Positions 1 through 10,771 of a stretch of 35,347 nucleotides of DNA are shown here, one piece after another; positions within the stretch are counted from its first letter, which is position 1; every line of letters begins with the position of its first letter. The notes under the pieces were generated by a model. The model saw only the letters and a program-made list of their open reading frames with translations, was not told the origin of the DNA and did no database searches. A program made the translations under genes and the position numbers. Origin of the DNA: Actinotalea subterranea. GTDB lineage: Bacteria > Actinomycetota > Actinomycetes > Actinomycetales > Cellulomonadaceae. The stretch covers positions 1 to 35,347 of the forward strand of contig NZ_VTTP01000016.1 in the NCBI RefSeq assembly GCF_008364845.1. The letters are read 5' to 3'.

Positions 1-275
1 GGCCGCGGGGGGGCGGGCCGCCGACGGGCGAGGGCCGGTGGGCCCGCCGCGCCGGCGGGGCGGCGGGGGGGGCGGGGGGCGGGCGACGGAGGCGTCGCCG
101 GGACGGCGGGCCCGCGGCCGGGCTGGCCCGCCGCGCCCGCGGGCCTGGGCGCGCCGGTGCCCTCACCTCGCGCGGAACCACCCGTGCCTGCACGGCTCGT
201 GCTGCGGCGGGCGGGCTGCGCGGGGCCCTGGTCGGGCTGCCGGGCCGCGCGGCGGCGCTCGTCGTCGGTGGCCAC
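1..275 (-). CDS. Partial CDS, Pro/Arg/Ala-rich N-terminus of unidentified protein
   Basis: An open frame starts at GTG 275, two bases after the stop codon of the LCP gene, and runs without a stop to the window edge (91 codons). It begins MATDDERRRAARQPDQ and continues as a Pro-, Arg-, Gly- and Ala-rich, probably disordered segment. Almost every third position is G or C, as in real genes here. No conserved domain is reached. Long disordered basic N-termini like this precede the membrane anchor in many actinobacterial LCP-family and other wall proteins, so a second membrane-anchored envelope protein is plausible, but that is inference. Downstream position in the rmlB-LCP operon supports a real gene. 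The G-run tract at 56-90 is simply its proline codons read from the other strand. There is no strong ribosome binding site, so translation may be coupled to the LCP gene. Confidence 0.5.
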   Translation of the reverse strand, partial: MATDDERRRAARQPDQGPAQPARRSTSRAGTGGSARGEGTGAPRPAGAAGQPGRGPAVPATPPSPAPRPPRRPAGAAGPPALARRRPAPPR

Positions 276-277
276 GG

Positions 278-1537
278 TCAGCCGCAGACGGCCTGGACGT
301 CGTCGGGCGTGAACGGGTCGACCCCCGGCTTCGGGGGCTCGGTCGTCTCGGGCGGCGTCACCGGATCGGTCACCGGGGGAGCGGTCGTCGCGGGGTCGGT
401 GGTGCCGGCGGGGGTCTCCACGACGGGCGGCGTCACCACGGGCGGCGTGACGATCGGCACGTCTGCGGCCATGTTGGCCCAGATCTGGTCGGCCTCGGAC
501 GTCCAGACGACCTGGTTCTTGTCGGCCGCATACGCGCCGAACGGCACCGTCATGAAGGTGATGTTGCCACTCGGGATGTTCCGCAGGCTGAAGGCGAGCC
601 CGGCGAGGCTCGTGATGTTGCCCGTGTTCGGGTCCGCGGTGAGGGACTGCGTCGCGGCGTTGAGGAACCGGTAGAGCGCGGTCGTCTCCGTGAGCAGGTT
701 CTTCGAGAGCACCTCGTTGGCCGTGGCGCCGAGGAGCTGCTGCTGGCGGCCCAGGCGGTTGGTGTCCGAGCCGTCGCCGACGCCGGTCCCCGTGCGGGCA
801 CGGGCGAACGCGAGGGCGGTGTGTCCGTCGAGCACGTGGTTGCCGGCCGTGATGCTCAGGCCTGCCTTGGGCGAGGACATGTCGTTCGGGATGCACAGGG
901 GGATGCCGCCCAGCGCGTCGACCATGTTGACGAATCCCGCGAAGTCCACGACGACCCAGCCGTCGATGAACACGCCGGTCAGCGACTCGACCGTGCGGAT
1001 GGTGCACGCGGCGGCGTCGGCCACGTTCCCGCTCTGGGCGCCGATCGAGAACGCCTCGTTGAAGCGTGAGTCCTTCGCGTTCGAGCTCGAGCCGTCGGAC
1101 CGCTCGCACGCGGGGATCTCGACGTGCGAGTCGCGGGGGATGGAGACGAGCTCCATGCGCTGCCGGTCGGCCGAGATGTGCACGACGATCGTCGTGTCGG
1201 AGCGCATGCCGTCGTTCGCGCCGCCGAGCGCGGCGTTCTCGCCGTCGCGCACGTCGGAGCCCATGAGCAGGATGTTCAGGGCCCGCCCGGAGTTGGGGTC
1301 GGTCGGGTCGACGGGCTCGGTCTTGACCTCGGGCCGGTCGTCACCGAGGAGGTCCGTGACGTCGTGCGTCTCGATGTTGTTCTCGAGGCGCACCCATGCG
1401 GTCGCGGCGCCGGTCACACCGAAGGCCAGCACGGCGACGACGGCGACGGCCGCGCCGCGCGCGATGGGATGACGGCGCACGCGGCTCGCGTGGCGGGCCG
1501 GGCGCGCGCGCCGGGCAGCGGTGTGGCGGGGGGTCAC
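278..1537 (-). CDS. LytR-CpsA-Psr (LCP) family cell-wall polymer ligase
   Basis: LCP proteins transfer polyprenyl-pyrophosphate-linked glycopolymers onto peptidoglycan at the outer face of the membrane. The 419-residue product has a basic N-terminus, one membrane segment at about residues 29-48 and an extracytoplasmic LCP domain from about residue 86. Visible motifs are ALNILLMGSD, RSDTTIVVHIS, LVSIPRDSHVEIP with the conserved Arg and Asp, the GG/CIP segment, and LAFARAR...DTNRLGRQQQ, where the arginines contact the pyrophosphate in characterised LCPs. The last 60 residues or so are a Pro/Thr-rich tail that could span or contact the wall. The GTG at 1537 was chosen because it gives a normal anchor. 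GTG 1564 is possible; the ATG at 1684 would overlap rmlB by about 58 bases and is unlikely. The gene follows rmlB by 89 bases on the same strand, so dTDP-sugar supply and polymer attachment are probably co-transcribed. Confidence 0.9.
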   Translation of the reverse strand: MTPRHTAARRARPARHASRVRRHPIARGAAVAVVAVLAFGVTGAATAWVRLENNIETHDVTDLLGDDRPEVKTEPVDPTDPNSGRALNILLMGSDVRDGENAALGGANDGMRSDTTIVVHISADRQRMELVSIPRDSHVEIPACERSDGSSSNAKDSRFNEAFSIGAQSGNVADAAACTIRTVESLTGVFIDGWVVVDFAGFVNMVDALGGIPLCIPNDMSSPKAGLSITAGNHVLDGHTALAFARARTGTGVGDGSDTNRLGRQQQLLGATANEVLSKNLLTETTALYRFLNAATQSLTADPNTGNITSLAGLAFSLRNIPSGNITFMTVPFGAYAADKNQVVWTSEADQIWANMAADVPIVTPPVVTPPVVETPAGTTDPATTAPPVTDPVTPPETTEPPKPGVDPFTPDDVQAVCG

Positions 1538-1626
1538 AGGGCACGAGCATAGGAGGGCTCCCACGCGCCGGGGCGGACCACCGGGGTGAATCGCGTGGAG
1601 GAGTCGTGGAGAATCCCCCGCCCGGG

Positions 1627-4726
<3,100 letters not shown>

Positions 4727-4750
4727 GCCGCGGGGCCGGGGCGGCGCAGG

Positions 4751-4772
4751 CCCCCGGGATGACGCCCGGGGG
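4751..4772 (+). terminator. GC-only hairpin terminator after the amidase gene
   Basis: CCCCCGGG at 4751-4758 and CCCGGGGG at 4765-4772 form a perfect 8-bp stem with a 6-base loop, 25 bases after the amidase stop codon. It has no T-tract, as is common for high-GC actinobacteria. It separates the amidase gene from the glycosyltransferase operon downstream. Confidence 0.5.
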
Positions 4773-4832
4773 GTCGTGACGTACGGTCGCGGGGTCCGCG
4801 CCGGGCTCCCCGGTGGGTGCTGCGCGAGCGGC

Positions 4833-4838
4833 TAGACT
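4833..4838 (+). promoter_or_regulatory. Possible -10 box of the GT2/flippase operon
   Basis: TAGACT fits the actinobacterial -10 pattern TANNNT and lies between the amidase terminator and the first gene of the operon, about 60 bases before its start. No convincing -35 hexamer is seen at 16-18 bases upstream. Weak support. Confidence 0.3.
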
Positions 4839-4899
4839 GTCACGGCTCCGACGTCCAGGGGCCGACTGCGTCCGAGGCGTCTGAGGAGGTGTGCCGTTC

Positions 4900-5973
4900 G
4901 TGGTGGCTGCGGAGCCAACCGTCGACATCACGGTCGTCATCCCCTCCTACAACGCGGCGCCGTACCTCGACTCGACGTTCGACGCGTGCGCACAGGCGCT
5001 GTCCCGGACCACCTGGCGCGCTGAGATCGTCCTGGTCGACGACGGCTCGACGGACGACACGACCGAGGTCGTCGGCCGCATCGCCGAGCGCCTCGAGGTG
5101 CCCGTGCGGCTCGTCACCCAGCCCAACAGCGGCCGATTCCTCGCACGCTGGGCGGGCCTCGGGCAGGCGACGGGGCGCCTCGTCCTGCTCCTGGACAGCC
5201 GCGTGCTGCTGACCCCCGACGCGTTGCGCCACGTGCAGGAGACGATGGCCGCCGAGCCGGGCGCCCTCGTCTGGAACGGTCACGCGATCACCGACCCCGC
5301 CGCGCCGCTCGTCGGGCACTTCTGGGAGGTGCCCACGCACGTCTTCTGGGGTGCGTACCTGGGCAACCCGCGCCCGGTCACCTTCGGCGTCGACGACTTC
5401 AACCGGTACCCCAAGGGCACGGGCGTGTTCATCGCCCCGCGGGACGTCCTCGTGCGGGCGTGCGAGGAGGCGTGGCCCGAGGGTGACGCCGCCCTCGCGA
5501 GCGACGACACCAAGGTCATCCGCGGCATCGCGGCGCACGTGCCCATCCGGCTCGACCCCGGGTTCTCGGCGGTGTACCGCCCGCGCACCAACGCGCGGGC
5601 CTTCGTGGGACACAGCTTCGGCCGCGGGACCTTCCTCGTCGACAGCTTCGGCGGGACGAGCGTCCCGTGGAGCGTGGGCCTGGTCGGGCTCGCGCTCGCG
5701 CCCGTCGTCGCCCTGGCGGTGCTCGTGTGGCTCGCGGTCGCGGGCGTCTGGTCCGCGCTCGGTCTCGTGCTGGCCCTCGCCGTGCTGGCGGTCCTCGCCC
5801 CCGCGGGGGTCGCGGCGCTGCGCCGGTGCCCGCCGCGGGGCCTGCTCGCGTACGTCCTGTACCTGCCGGTCTTCGTGCTGCCCTACTGGGCGGGCCTGCT
5901 GCGCGGTCTCGTCGTGCACGGGCGCACGCTCGTGCGACGTCCGGCGCGCGTCCCCGGGAAGGCCACCACATGA
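4900..5973 (+). CDS. Family 2 glycosyltransferase with C-terminal membrane segments
   Basis: Inverting sugar transferase of the GT-A fold acting at the inner membrane face; donor and acceptor cannot be told from sequence. The 357-residue product has the GT2 start TVVIPSYNAAPYLDST, the nucleotide-binding VDDGSTDD motif and a QPNSGRFLARWAGL segment. Where most GT2 enzymes have DxD it has LLLDSR, so metal binding may differ. Two or three hydrophobic segments from about residue 250 to 330 anchor it. The start is uncertain by a few codons: AGGAGG at 4884-4889 sits almost on GTG 4891 but 10 bases before GTG 4900, so 4900 was preferred. The TGA overlaps the next ATG as ATGA, which indicates translational coupling with the 2-epimerase gene. 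Confidence 0.85.
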   Translation: MVAAEPTVDITVVIPSYNAAPYLDSTFDACAQALSRTTWRAEIVLVDDGSTDDTTEVVGRIAERLEVPVRLVTQPNSGRFLARWAGLGQATGRLVLLLDSRVLLTPDALRHVQETMAAEPGALVWNGHAITDPAAPLVGHFWEVPTHVFWGAYLGNPRPVTFGVDDFNRYPKGTGVFIAPRDVLVRACEEAWPEGDAALASDDTKVIRGIAAHVPIRLDPGFSAVYRPRTNARAFVGHSFGRGTFLVDSFGGTSVPWSVGLVGLALAPVVALAVLVWLAVAGVWSALGLVLALAVLAVLAPAGVAALRRCPPRGLLAYVLYLPVFVLPYWAGLLRGLVVHGRTLVRRPARVPGKATT

Positions 5974-7046
5974 TCATCTTCTGCTACGGCACGACGGCCG
6001 AGGCGATCAAGCTCGGGCCGCTCATGACCCGGCTCGAGGCCCGCGGCCTCCCCTACGAGCAGTGGCTCACGCTCCAGCAGGCCGGGACGGTGCTCGCCGC
6101 GCTGCCCGACCTCGGCATCCGCGAGCCCGAGCACATCCTCGCGGTGGGTCGCTCCGGCAGGCCCCTGCACGGAAAGGTCGACGTGCTCGTCTGGCTCGCC
6201 CGGATCGCCGGCTGGGCCGTCCGCAACCGGCGCATGCTGCGCGGTCGCAGGCGCGGGCGCGACGTCGTCGTGGTCCACGGCGACACCATGACCTCCGTGG
6301 TCGGGGCGGTCCTCGCGCGCGTCGCGGGCATCGACTGCGCGCACGTCGAGGCCGGCCTGCGCTCGGGCAACTGGCGGCACCCGTTCCCCGAGGAGCTGGA
6401 CCGGCGCATCGTCGGCCGCATCGCGACCCTGCACTACGCACCGAACGACGTGGCCGCGTCGAACCTCCCGCGGCGCGCCGACGTCGTGATGACGCACGGC
6501 AACACCGTGGTCGACGCCGTCCTGGACCACGCGGACCCCGCGCTCGCGCGGCAGGGCGAGCCCTACGGGGTCGTGCTGCTGCACCGCTTCGAGCTGCTCG
6601 GCAACCCCGCGCTCGTGCGGCAGACGCTCGACACGCTCGTGAGCCGGTCGCCGCACCGCATCGTCATGGTCGTCGACGACCTGGCGCGGCACGCGCTCGC
6701 CGAGGAGCTGCGCCGGGTCGCCCGGCCCGAGCTCGAGGTCGTCGACAAGATGCCGCACGCGAGGTTCACGGCGCTGCTCTCCGGCGCCGCGTACGTGGTG
6801 ACGGACAGCGGCGGTGTGCAGGAGGAGACGGCGATGCTCGGGGTGCCGACGCTCGTCCACCGGCGTGCGACCGAGCGGTCCGAGGGCCTGGGAGCCAACG
6901 TGCTGCTCTCCGGCTGGGACCTGGGCGTCGTCGAGGAGTTCCTCACGGGCTTCGAGAAGTACCGCCGGGACCCGGCCCACCCCGAGGTCTCGCCGTCGGA
7001 CGTCGTCGTCGAGGACCTGGTGAAGCGGGGATATGCACGTGGCTGA
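5970..7046 (+). CDS. wecB: UDP-N-acetylglucosamine 2-epimerase (non-hydrolysing type)
   Basis: Predicted to interconvert UDP-GlcNAc and UDP-ManNAc in the cytoplasm, supplying a ManNAc-type residue. The 358-residue product has the GT-B-like epimerase fold and the family motifs HGDT, HVEAGLRSG, PFPEE and TDSGGVQEE. D105, E127 and E141 keep exactly the spacing of the E. coli WecB active-site residues D95, E117 and E131, and H205 fits the catalytic histidine. That histidine sits in LLHRFE rather than the usual GHRRE, so the substrate pocket may differ and a related UDP-sugar is possible. It starts within the ATGA overlap with the upstream GT2 gene and overlaps the next gene by 14 bases. No UDP-ManNAc dehydrogenase (wecC) lies in the window, so ManNAc rather than ManNAcA would be used unless that gene is elsewhere. 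Confidence 0.85.
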   Translation: MIIFCYGTTAEAIKLGPLMTRLEARGLPYEQWLTLQQAGTVLAALPDLGIREPEHILAVGRSGRPLHGKVDVLVWLARIAGWAVRNRRMLRGRRRGRDVVVVHGDTMTSVVGAVLARVAGIDCAHVEAGLRSGNWRHPFPEELDRRIVGRIATLHYAPNDVAASNLPRRADVVMTHGNTVVDAVLDHADPALARQGEPYGVVLLHRFELLGNPALVRQTLDTLVSRSPHRIVMVVDDLARHALAEELRRVARPELEVVDKMPHARFTALLSGAAYVVTDSGGVQEETAMLGVPTLVHRRATERSEGLGANVLLSGWDLGVVEEFLTGFEKYRRDPAHPEVSPSDVVVEDLVKRGYARG

Positions 7047-7776
7047 GCGCGCGGCGGTGTCGGTCGTCGTACCGGCGTACCAGGAGGAGGCCAGCATCGC
7101 GGCCGCCCTCGACCGGCTGGTCGGGGTCCTCGAGCGGGACGGCCGCCCCTTCGAGGTGGTCGTCGTCTCGGACGGGAGCACCGACCGGACGGTCGAGCTC
7201 GCGCGCGGGACCGGTCACGCGCAGGTGCGCGTCGTCGAGTACCAGCCGAACCAGGGCAAGGGCCACGCGCTGCGGACGGGCTTCGCGCAGGCGCGCCACC
7301 CGCTCGTCGCCTTCGTCGACGGGGACATGGACCTCGACCCCGTCGTCCTGCCCTCCTACCTCGCGACCATCGAGGCCGACGAGGCGGACGTCGTCGTCGG
7401 CTCCAAGGTGCACCCCGACTCGACGGTCGACTACCCGCTCTCGCGGCGCATCGCGAGCAAGGGGTTCAAGCTCGCGACGCGGCTGCTCATCGGCCTGGAC
7501 CTCGGGGACACCCAGACGGGCATGAAGGCCATGCGGCGCGACGCCGTCGCCCCCGCGATCGAGCGGTGCACCGCGCGCGGCTTCGCATTCGACCTCGAGC
7601 TGCTCGCGCGGCTCGTCGACCACCGGGTGCGCGTCGTCGAGGCGCCCGTCGTGCTCGAGTACGAGTTCACCTCGACCGTGGGCATCGGCTCCGTGATCGA
7701 GGCGTTCCGTGACCTCGTGTCCGTCGCCCGGCGCCGGCACGCGCTCGGTCGTCGCCGCGGGGCGGACGGCCGATGA
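7033..7776 (+). CDS. Polyprenyl-phosphate hexose synthase-like GT2 (Dpm1/DpgS type)
   Basis: Family 2 glycosyltransferase of the type that moves mannose or glucose from a nucleotide sugar to polyprenyl phosphate, giving the lipid donor used by GT-C enzymes outside the membrane. The 247-residue product has VVVPAYQEE, VVVSDGSTDRT, the QGKGHALRTGF segment and DGDMDLDP (D96, D98, D100), the typical Dpm-class metal motif. It lacks the C-terminal transmembrane helices of the GtrB subclass, so it is probably soluble or peripheral. The ATG at 7033 lies inside the preceding gene. GTG 7039 has better spacing from the GGGG upstream and would remove only two residues. It overlaps the flippase gene by ATGA, and the next gene but one is a GT-C candidate that could use its product. 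Confidence 0.82.
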   Translation: MHVAERAAVSVVVPAYQEEASIAAALDRLVGVLERDGRPFEVVVVSDGSTDRTVELARGTGHAQVRVVEYQPNQGKGHALRTGFAQARHPLVAFVDGDMDLDPVVLPSYLATIEADEADVVVGSKVHPDSTVDYPLSRRIASKGFKLATRLLIGLDLGDTQTGMKAMRRDAVAPAIERCTARGFAFDLELLARLVDHRVRVVEAPVVLEYEFTSTVGIGSVIEAFRDLVSVARRRHALGRRRGADGR

Positions 7777-9188
7777 GCGAGCGCCGCACCGTCCACCTCG
7801 GGTACCTGCGCCGGCACGCCGGCCCCCTGATGACCGTCGGTGTCGTCAGCGTGCTCGGCATCGTTGCGACTGCCGCGTTCCACGCCGTCACCGGGCGCGG
7901 GCTCGGCCCGGCGGCCTTCGGGCTCCTCGCGGCGTTCCTCTCGATCGTGAACATCGCTGCCGTCGGCGCGTCCGCGCTCCAGAACGCGGTCGCGGTCGCG
8001 ACCGCGCGGGCGCTGGGCGAGCAGGCCGACGGCGAGGACGAGACCGGAGCCGACGGCGCGGACACCGCGGACGCCGGCACCGCGGCGGACGTCGATCCCG
8101 CGATCGTCCAGGCCCCGGCGCCGTCACCCGCCGCGGCGGACCTCGAGGCGTCCACCGGGGCGACCTCGGCTTCCGCCGTGCCGCCCGGACGTCTGCACCG
8201 GATCTTCCCCGCCTGGGACAGCGCACTGATCGAGGCGGTCGTGCTCGGCGGCGTGGGCATGGCGGGCGTCGCCGCGCTCGCCCCGCTGCTTGCGGACATG
8301 CTCGCGACGAGCACGCTCGCCGTGTACCTCGCGGCCCTGACGATCCTGCCCAGCTTCCTGTTCTCGGTCGCCCAGGGCCGCCTCCAGGGCGCTGGCCGGG
8401 CCGTCGCCGTCTCGGGCTGGTCGACGATCTCCCAGGTCCTGCGCGTGGTCCTCGCGATCGCCGCGCTCGCTGCCGGCCTCGGTGCCGTGTCCGTGCTGCT
8501 CGCGGTGCTCATCGCCGTCGTGGCGGTGACCGTGGCCGCCACGTGGCAGGTGCGTGGCGCGCACCTGCGCATCGCCGGTGCGGCCTTCGGGCGGCACAGC
8601 ATCATCCTGATCATGCTGACGATCTCGTTCGCGTGGCTCACCAACATCGACGTGATGCTCGTGCGGATCGGCACCACCGAGTCCCACGCGGGCATGTACG
8701 CCGCCGCGGCCGTCCTCGCGAAGATGATCCTCATCGTCCCGACGACGCTCTCCCTGTACCTCCTGCCGCGCTTCGTCAACCGCCGCGCGGACTCGGGGGC
8801 CACCAAGTTCGGCGTCAACGTCGTCCTCGTCACGGTCGGCGGTGCGGGCGTCCTCGCGGCCGGCGCGATGACGCTCCTCGGCGGCCCGCTCGTCGCGATC
8901 TTCTTCGGCAGCGGCTACGAGGAGGCCGTGCGCCTGCTGCCGGCCCTCTCGCTCGCGTACCTGCCCTGGGCGCTGGCCCAGGGCCTGCTCATCCGGCTCA
9001 CGGCCACGGTGTCCCGTCAGGCCCTCGTCGTCCTGCTCCTCGGGGCCGTGGCGCAGTGGACGCTCGCGCAGTGGGTCCTGCCGGACCTGGGCGCGATGAT
9101 CGCGGTCACGGCCGGCCTCGGCGTCCTCGTCGGCGCCACGTTCTTCATCCTGCACGCCCGGCATGCCACAGCGGAGGTCACACCCTGA
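7773..9188 (+). CDS. Wzx-like polysaccharide flippase / MATE-fold membrane protein
   Basis: Predicted to move a lipid-linked sugar or oligosaccharide across the cytoplasmic membrane. The 471-residue product has about 12 hydrophobic helices and the N-terminal pattern of polysaccharide-biosynthesis exporters (GRGLGPAAFGLLAAFLSI, ALQNAVAVATARAL, LQGAGRAVAVSGWSTISQ). An unusual hydrophilic Ala/Asp/Glu/Thr-rich insert of roughly 58 residues (about 82-139) sits between the second and third helices, on the predicted cytoplasmic side. The gene overlaps its neighbours at both ends (ATGA, TGATG), so it belongs to one translationally coupled operon with the Dpm-like GT2 and the membrane protein that follows. 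The window also encodes a Wzm/Wzt ABC exporter, so this flippase may carry a side-chain precursor rather than the main polymer. The exact cargo is unknown. Confidence 0.8.
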   Translation: MSERRTVHLGYLRRHAGPLMTVGVVSVLGIVATAAFHAVTGRGLGPAAFGLLAAFLSIVNIAAVGASALQNAVAVATARALGEQADGEDETGADGADTADAGTAADVDPAIVQAPAPSPAAADLEASTGATSASAVPPGRLHRIFPAWDSALIEAVVLGGVGMAGVAALAPLLADMLATSTLAVYLAALTILPSFLFSVAQGRLQGAGRAVAVSGWSTISQVLRVVLAIAALAAGLGAVSVLLAVLIAVVAVTVAATWQVRGAHLRIAGAAFGRHSIILIMLTISFAWLTNIDVMLVRIGTTESHAGMYAAAAVLAKMILIVPTTLSLYLLPRFVNRRADSGATKFGVNVVLVTVGGAGVLAAGAMTLLGGPLVAIFFGSGYEEAVRLLPALSLAYLPWALAQGLLIRLTATVSRQALVVLLLGAVAQWTLAQWVLPDLGAMIAVTAGLGVLVGATFFILHARHATAEVTP

Positions 9189-10720
9189 TGAGACGGTTCC
9201 AGTCCCTCCTGTGGGCGGTCGTCGGGACCGCCGTGCTGGGGCTCGGTGCGCTCCCGGGCGCACGCGTGCCGATCATCGGTGACGACCTCCAGGCGTTCTT
9301 CGAGTCGTACGACTTCTCGGACGGCAGCGCCGTCGACGCCTTCGTCTGGGGCTGGGGGCGCGGCCTCCTCGCGGGTCACTTCAACCCGGTCGGCCAGGGG
9401 CTCGGCGGGCTCTACCACTACGGCGCCTACGCCTTCACGACCGCGTTCGAGACGAGCCCGCAGGTCTACGACGTGGGCGTCGGGGCAGTGCTCCTGTGGC
9501 TGAGCGTGCTCGGCGCAGCCATGGCGCTCACCTGGGGACTGCGCCAGGCCGGCACCGGCACGCCCGTGAGCTTCTGGCGCACCTTCGCGCTGGTCGCCGC
9601 GATCACGGGGCTGACGCTCCAGCTGCACCCCTGGTCCAACGACCCCGTGACGTCGTTCGGCCCGGCAGGCTGGGGCTCGGCGGCGATCGGCTTCGCGCTC
9701 CTCGGGCTCGCGCTGCGCGCGACCATGCCGGGCCGGGTCTCGCGGCGCACGCTCGTGACCGACGTCGTGCTGATCGGGCTCCTCGGCGTCTTCGCCGTCA
9801 TGTACTACGAGATGCTCGTCGGCATGATCGCCGGCACGGCGGTCGTGTACGTCCTGGCGCTCGTGCGCGCGCGCATCCGGCGCGACCGGGCCGGGATGCT
9901 GCGCGCCCTGCTGCTCGGCACCGTGGGCGTCGTGCTGCCCGCCGTCGTGTTCGTCGCCGGCCGGCTCTTCGCCGTGCCCGCCCAGGAGAGCAACTACACG
10001 GGCACCGCGATGTCCCTGGGGCCGGACGCCCTCGCCACGTGGTGGGCGGCCATGGTCGGGGCCCTGCCGGGTGGCGGCTGGCTCTACCTCATCCCGATGT
10101 CCGGTGGCGTGCCCCTCACGCTGCGCCCCCTCGCGTACGCGGCGGCCGGGTGCCTCGCGGTCGCGCTCCTGGTCGCCCTGTGGGTGCGGACCCCGGCCGC
10201 GGTGTCGCGCGTGACGAAGTCCTCGTGGCTGCTGCTCGGCGGTGTGCTCGCCACCTGGTCGATGACGACGGCGACGCACGCGACGTCCCAGAAGTACATC
10301 GACGAGATCACGATGCCGGGCCAGGTGTACCTCTACTACGCGGTGGGTCTCGTCTGCGTCGCGATGCTCCTCGCCTGGGCCGTGCACACGCTGCTCCCGC
10401 TCCTGCCCCGGTGGGGCACGACGGCGGCTCTCGTGCTCGTCGGCGGGTTCGTCGCCGTGCAGCTCCCGCTCAACTGGCACCTGTCGGACGTGAGCGCCGT
10501 CGCGTTCGCACCCAACCGCGTGTTCGCCGGCGCGGCGAGCACCGACGACCTCCCGGCGGCCGACCGCTGCGCGGCGATGCTCACCTGGGCCGAGCGTCCG
10601 TGGCCCGAGTACTACCGGGACGCGATCGTCGAGAACTCCCAGGAGAGCTTCGAGCTCCGGTTCGGCACGCCCCTGTGCCCGGACGAGGACGTCCTCGCGG
10701 AGATCGCCGCCATCGAGTGA
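9188..10720 (+). CDS. Polytopic membrane protein, GT-C glycosyltransferase candidate
   Basis: A 510-residue protein with about 11-12 hydrophobic segments and a soluble C-terminal end. I recognise no named family. After the first helix comes an extracytoplasmic-type loop with IIGDDLQAFFESYDF; acidic pairs here (D32, D33) are the hallmark of the catalytic Asp in GT-C enzymes, which transfer sugars from polyprenyl-phosphate donors outside the membrane. The flippase and Dpm-like GT2 in the same operon fit that role. The final 60 residues or so (about 450-510) hold two cysteines (DRCAAML and PLCPDE) and are probably outside the cell. Alternatives are an O-antigen ligase or polymerase-like protein, though no typical Wzy/WaaL loop is evident. 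The ATG overlaps the flippase stop by one base. Confidence 0.6.
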   Translation: MRRFQSLLWAVVGTAVLGLGALPGARVPIIGDDLQAFFESYDFSDGSAVDAFVWGWGRGLLAGHFNPVGQGLGGLYHYGAYAFTTAFETSPQVYDVGVGAVLLWLSVLGAAMALTWGLRQAGTGTPVSFWRTFALVAAITGLTLQLHPWSNDPVTSFGPAGWGSAAIGFALLGLALRATMPGRVSRRTLVTDVVLIGLLGVFAVMYYEMLVGMIAGTAVVYVLALVRARIRRDRAGMLRALLLGTVGVVLPAVVFVAGRLFAVPAQESNYTGTAMSLGPDALATWWAAMVGALPGGGWLYLIPMSGGVPLTLRPLAYAAAGCLAVALLVALWVRTPAAVSRVTKSSWLLLGGVLATWSMTTATHATSQKYIDEITMPGQVYLYYAVGLVCVAMLLAWAVHTLLPLLPRWGTTAALVLVGGFVAVQLPLNWHLSDVSAVAFAPNRVFAGAASTDDLPAADRCAAMLTWAERPWPEYYRDAIVENSQESFELRFGTPLCPDEDVLAEIAAIE

Positions 10721-10727
10721 GTGCGGG

Positions 10728-10752
10728 CACCTCCGCGCGGTGCGCGGGGGTG
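10728..10752. terminator. Hairpin terminator between convergent genes
   Basis: CACCTCCGCGC at 10728-10738 and GCGCGGGGGTG at 10742-10752 form an 11-bp stem with one G-U pair and a 3-base loop. It lies 7 bases after the plus-strand operon's stop and 20 bases below the stop of the minus-strand FkbM gene, so it can serve both. It pairs better in the plus-strand transcript. Confidence 0.65.
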
Positions 10753-10771
10753 GAACGTGCCGCCGTGCGCG

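Noticed and set aside
56-95. Dense G-runs suggesting a G-quadruplex element
   Set aside because: They are explained by proline codons of the minus-strand frame; nothing else points to a regulatory role.
219-251. Inverted repeat that could be a terminator after the LCP gene
   Set aside because: It has a mismatch and a 14-base loop, and it falls inside the open frame starting at 275.
38-1069. Long plus-strand frame over the left edge and the LCP gene
   Set aside because: Antisense shadow in very GC-rich DNA; the product is low-complexity and the LCP gene on the other strand has clear motifs.
7709-9187. N-terminal extension joining the membrane protein at 9188 to an upstream open frame
   Set aside because: The 490-residue extension is Arg/Gly-rich out-of-frame reading of the flippase; the ATG at 9188 overlaps the flippase stop and starts a clean hydrophobic protein.
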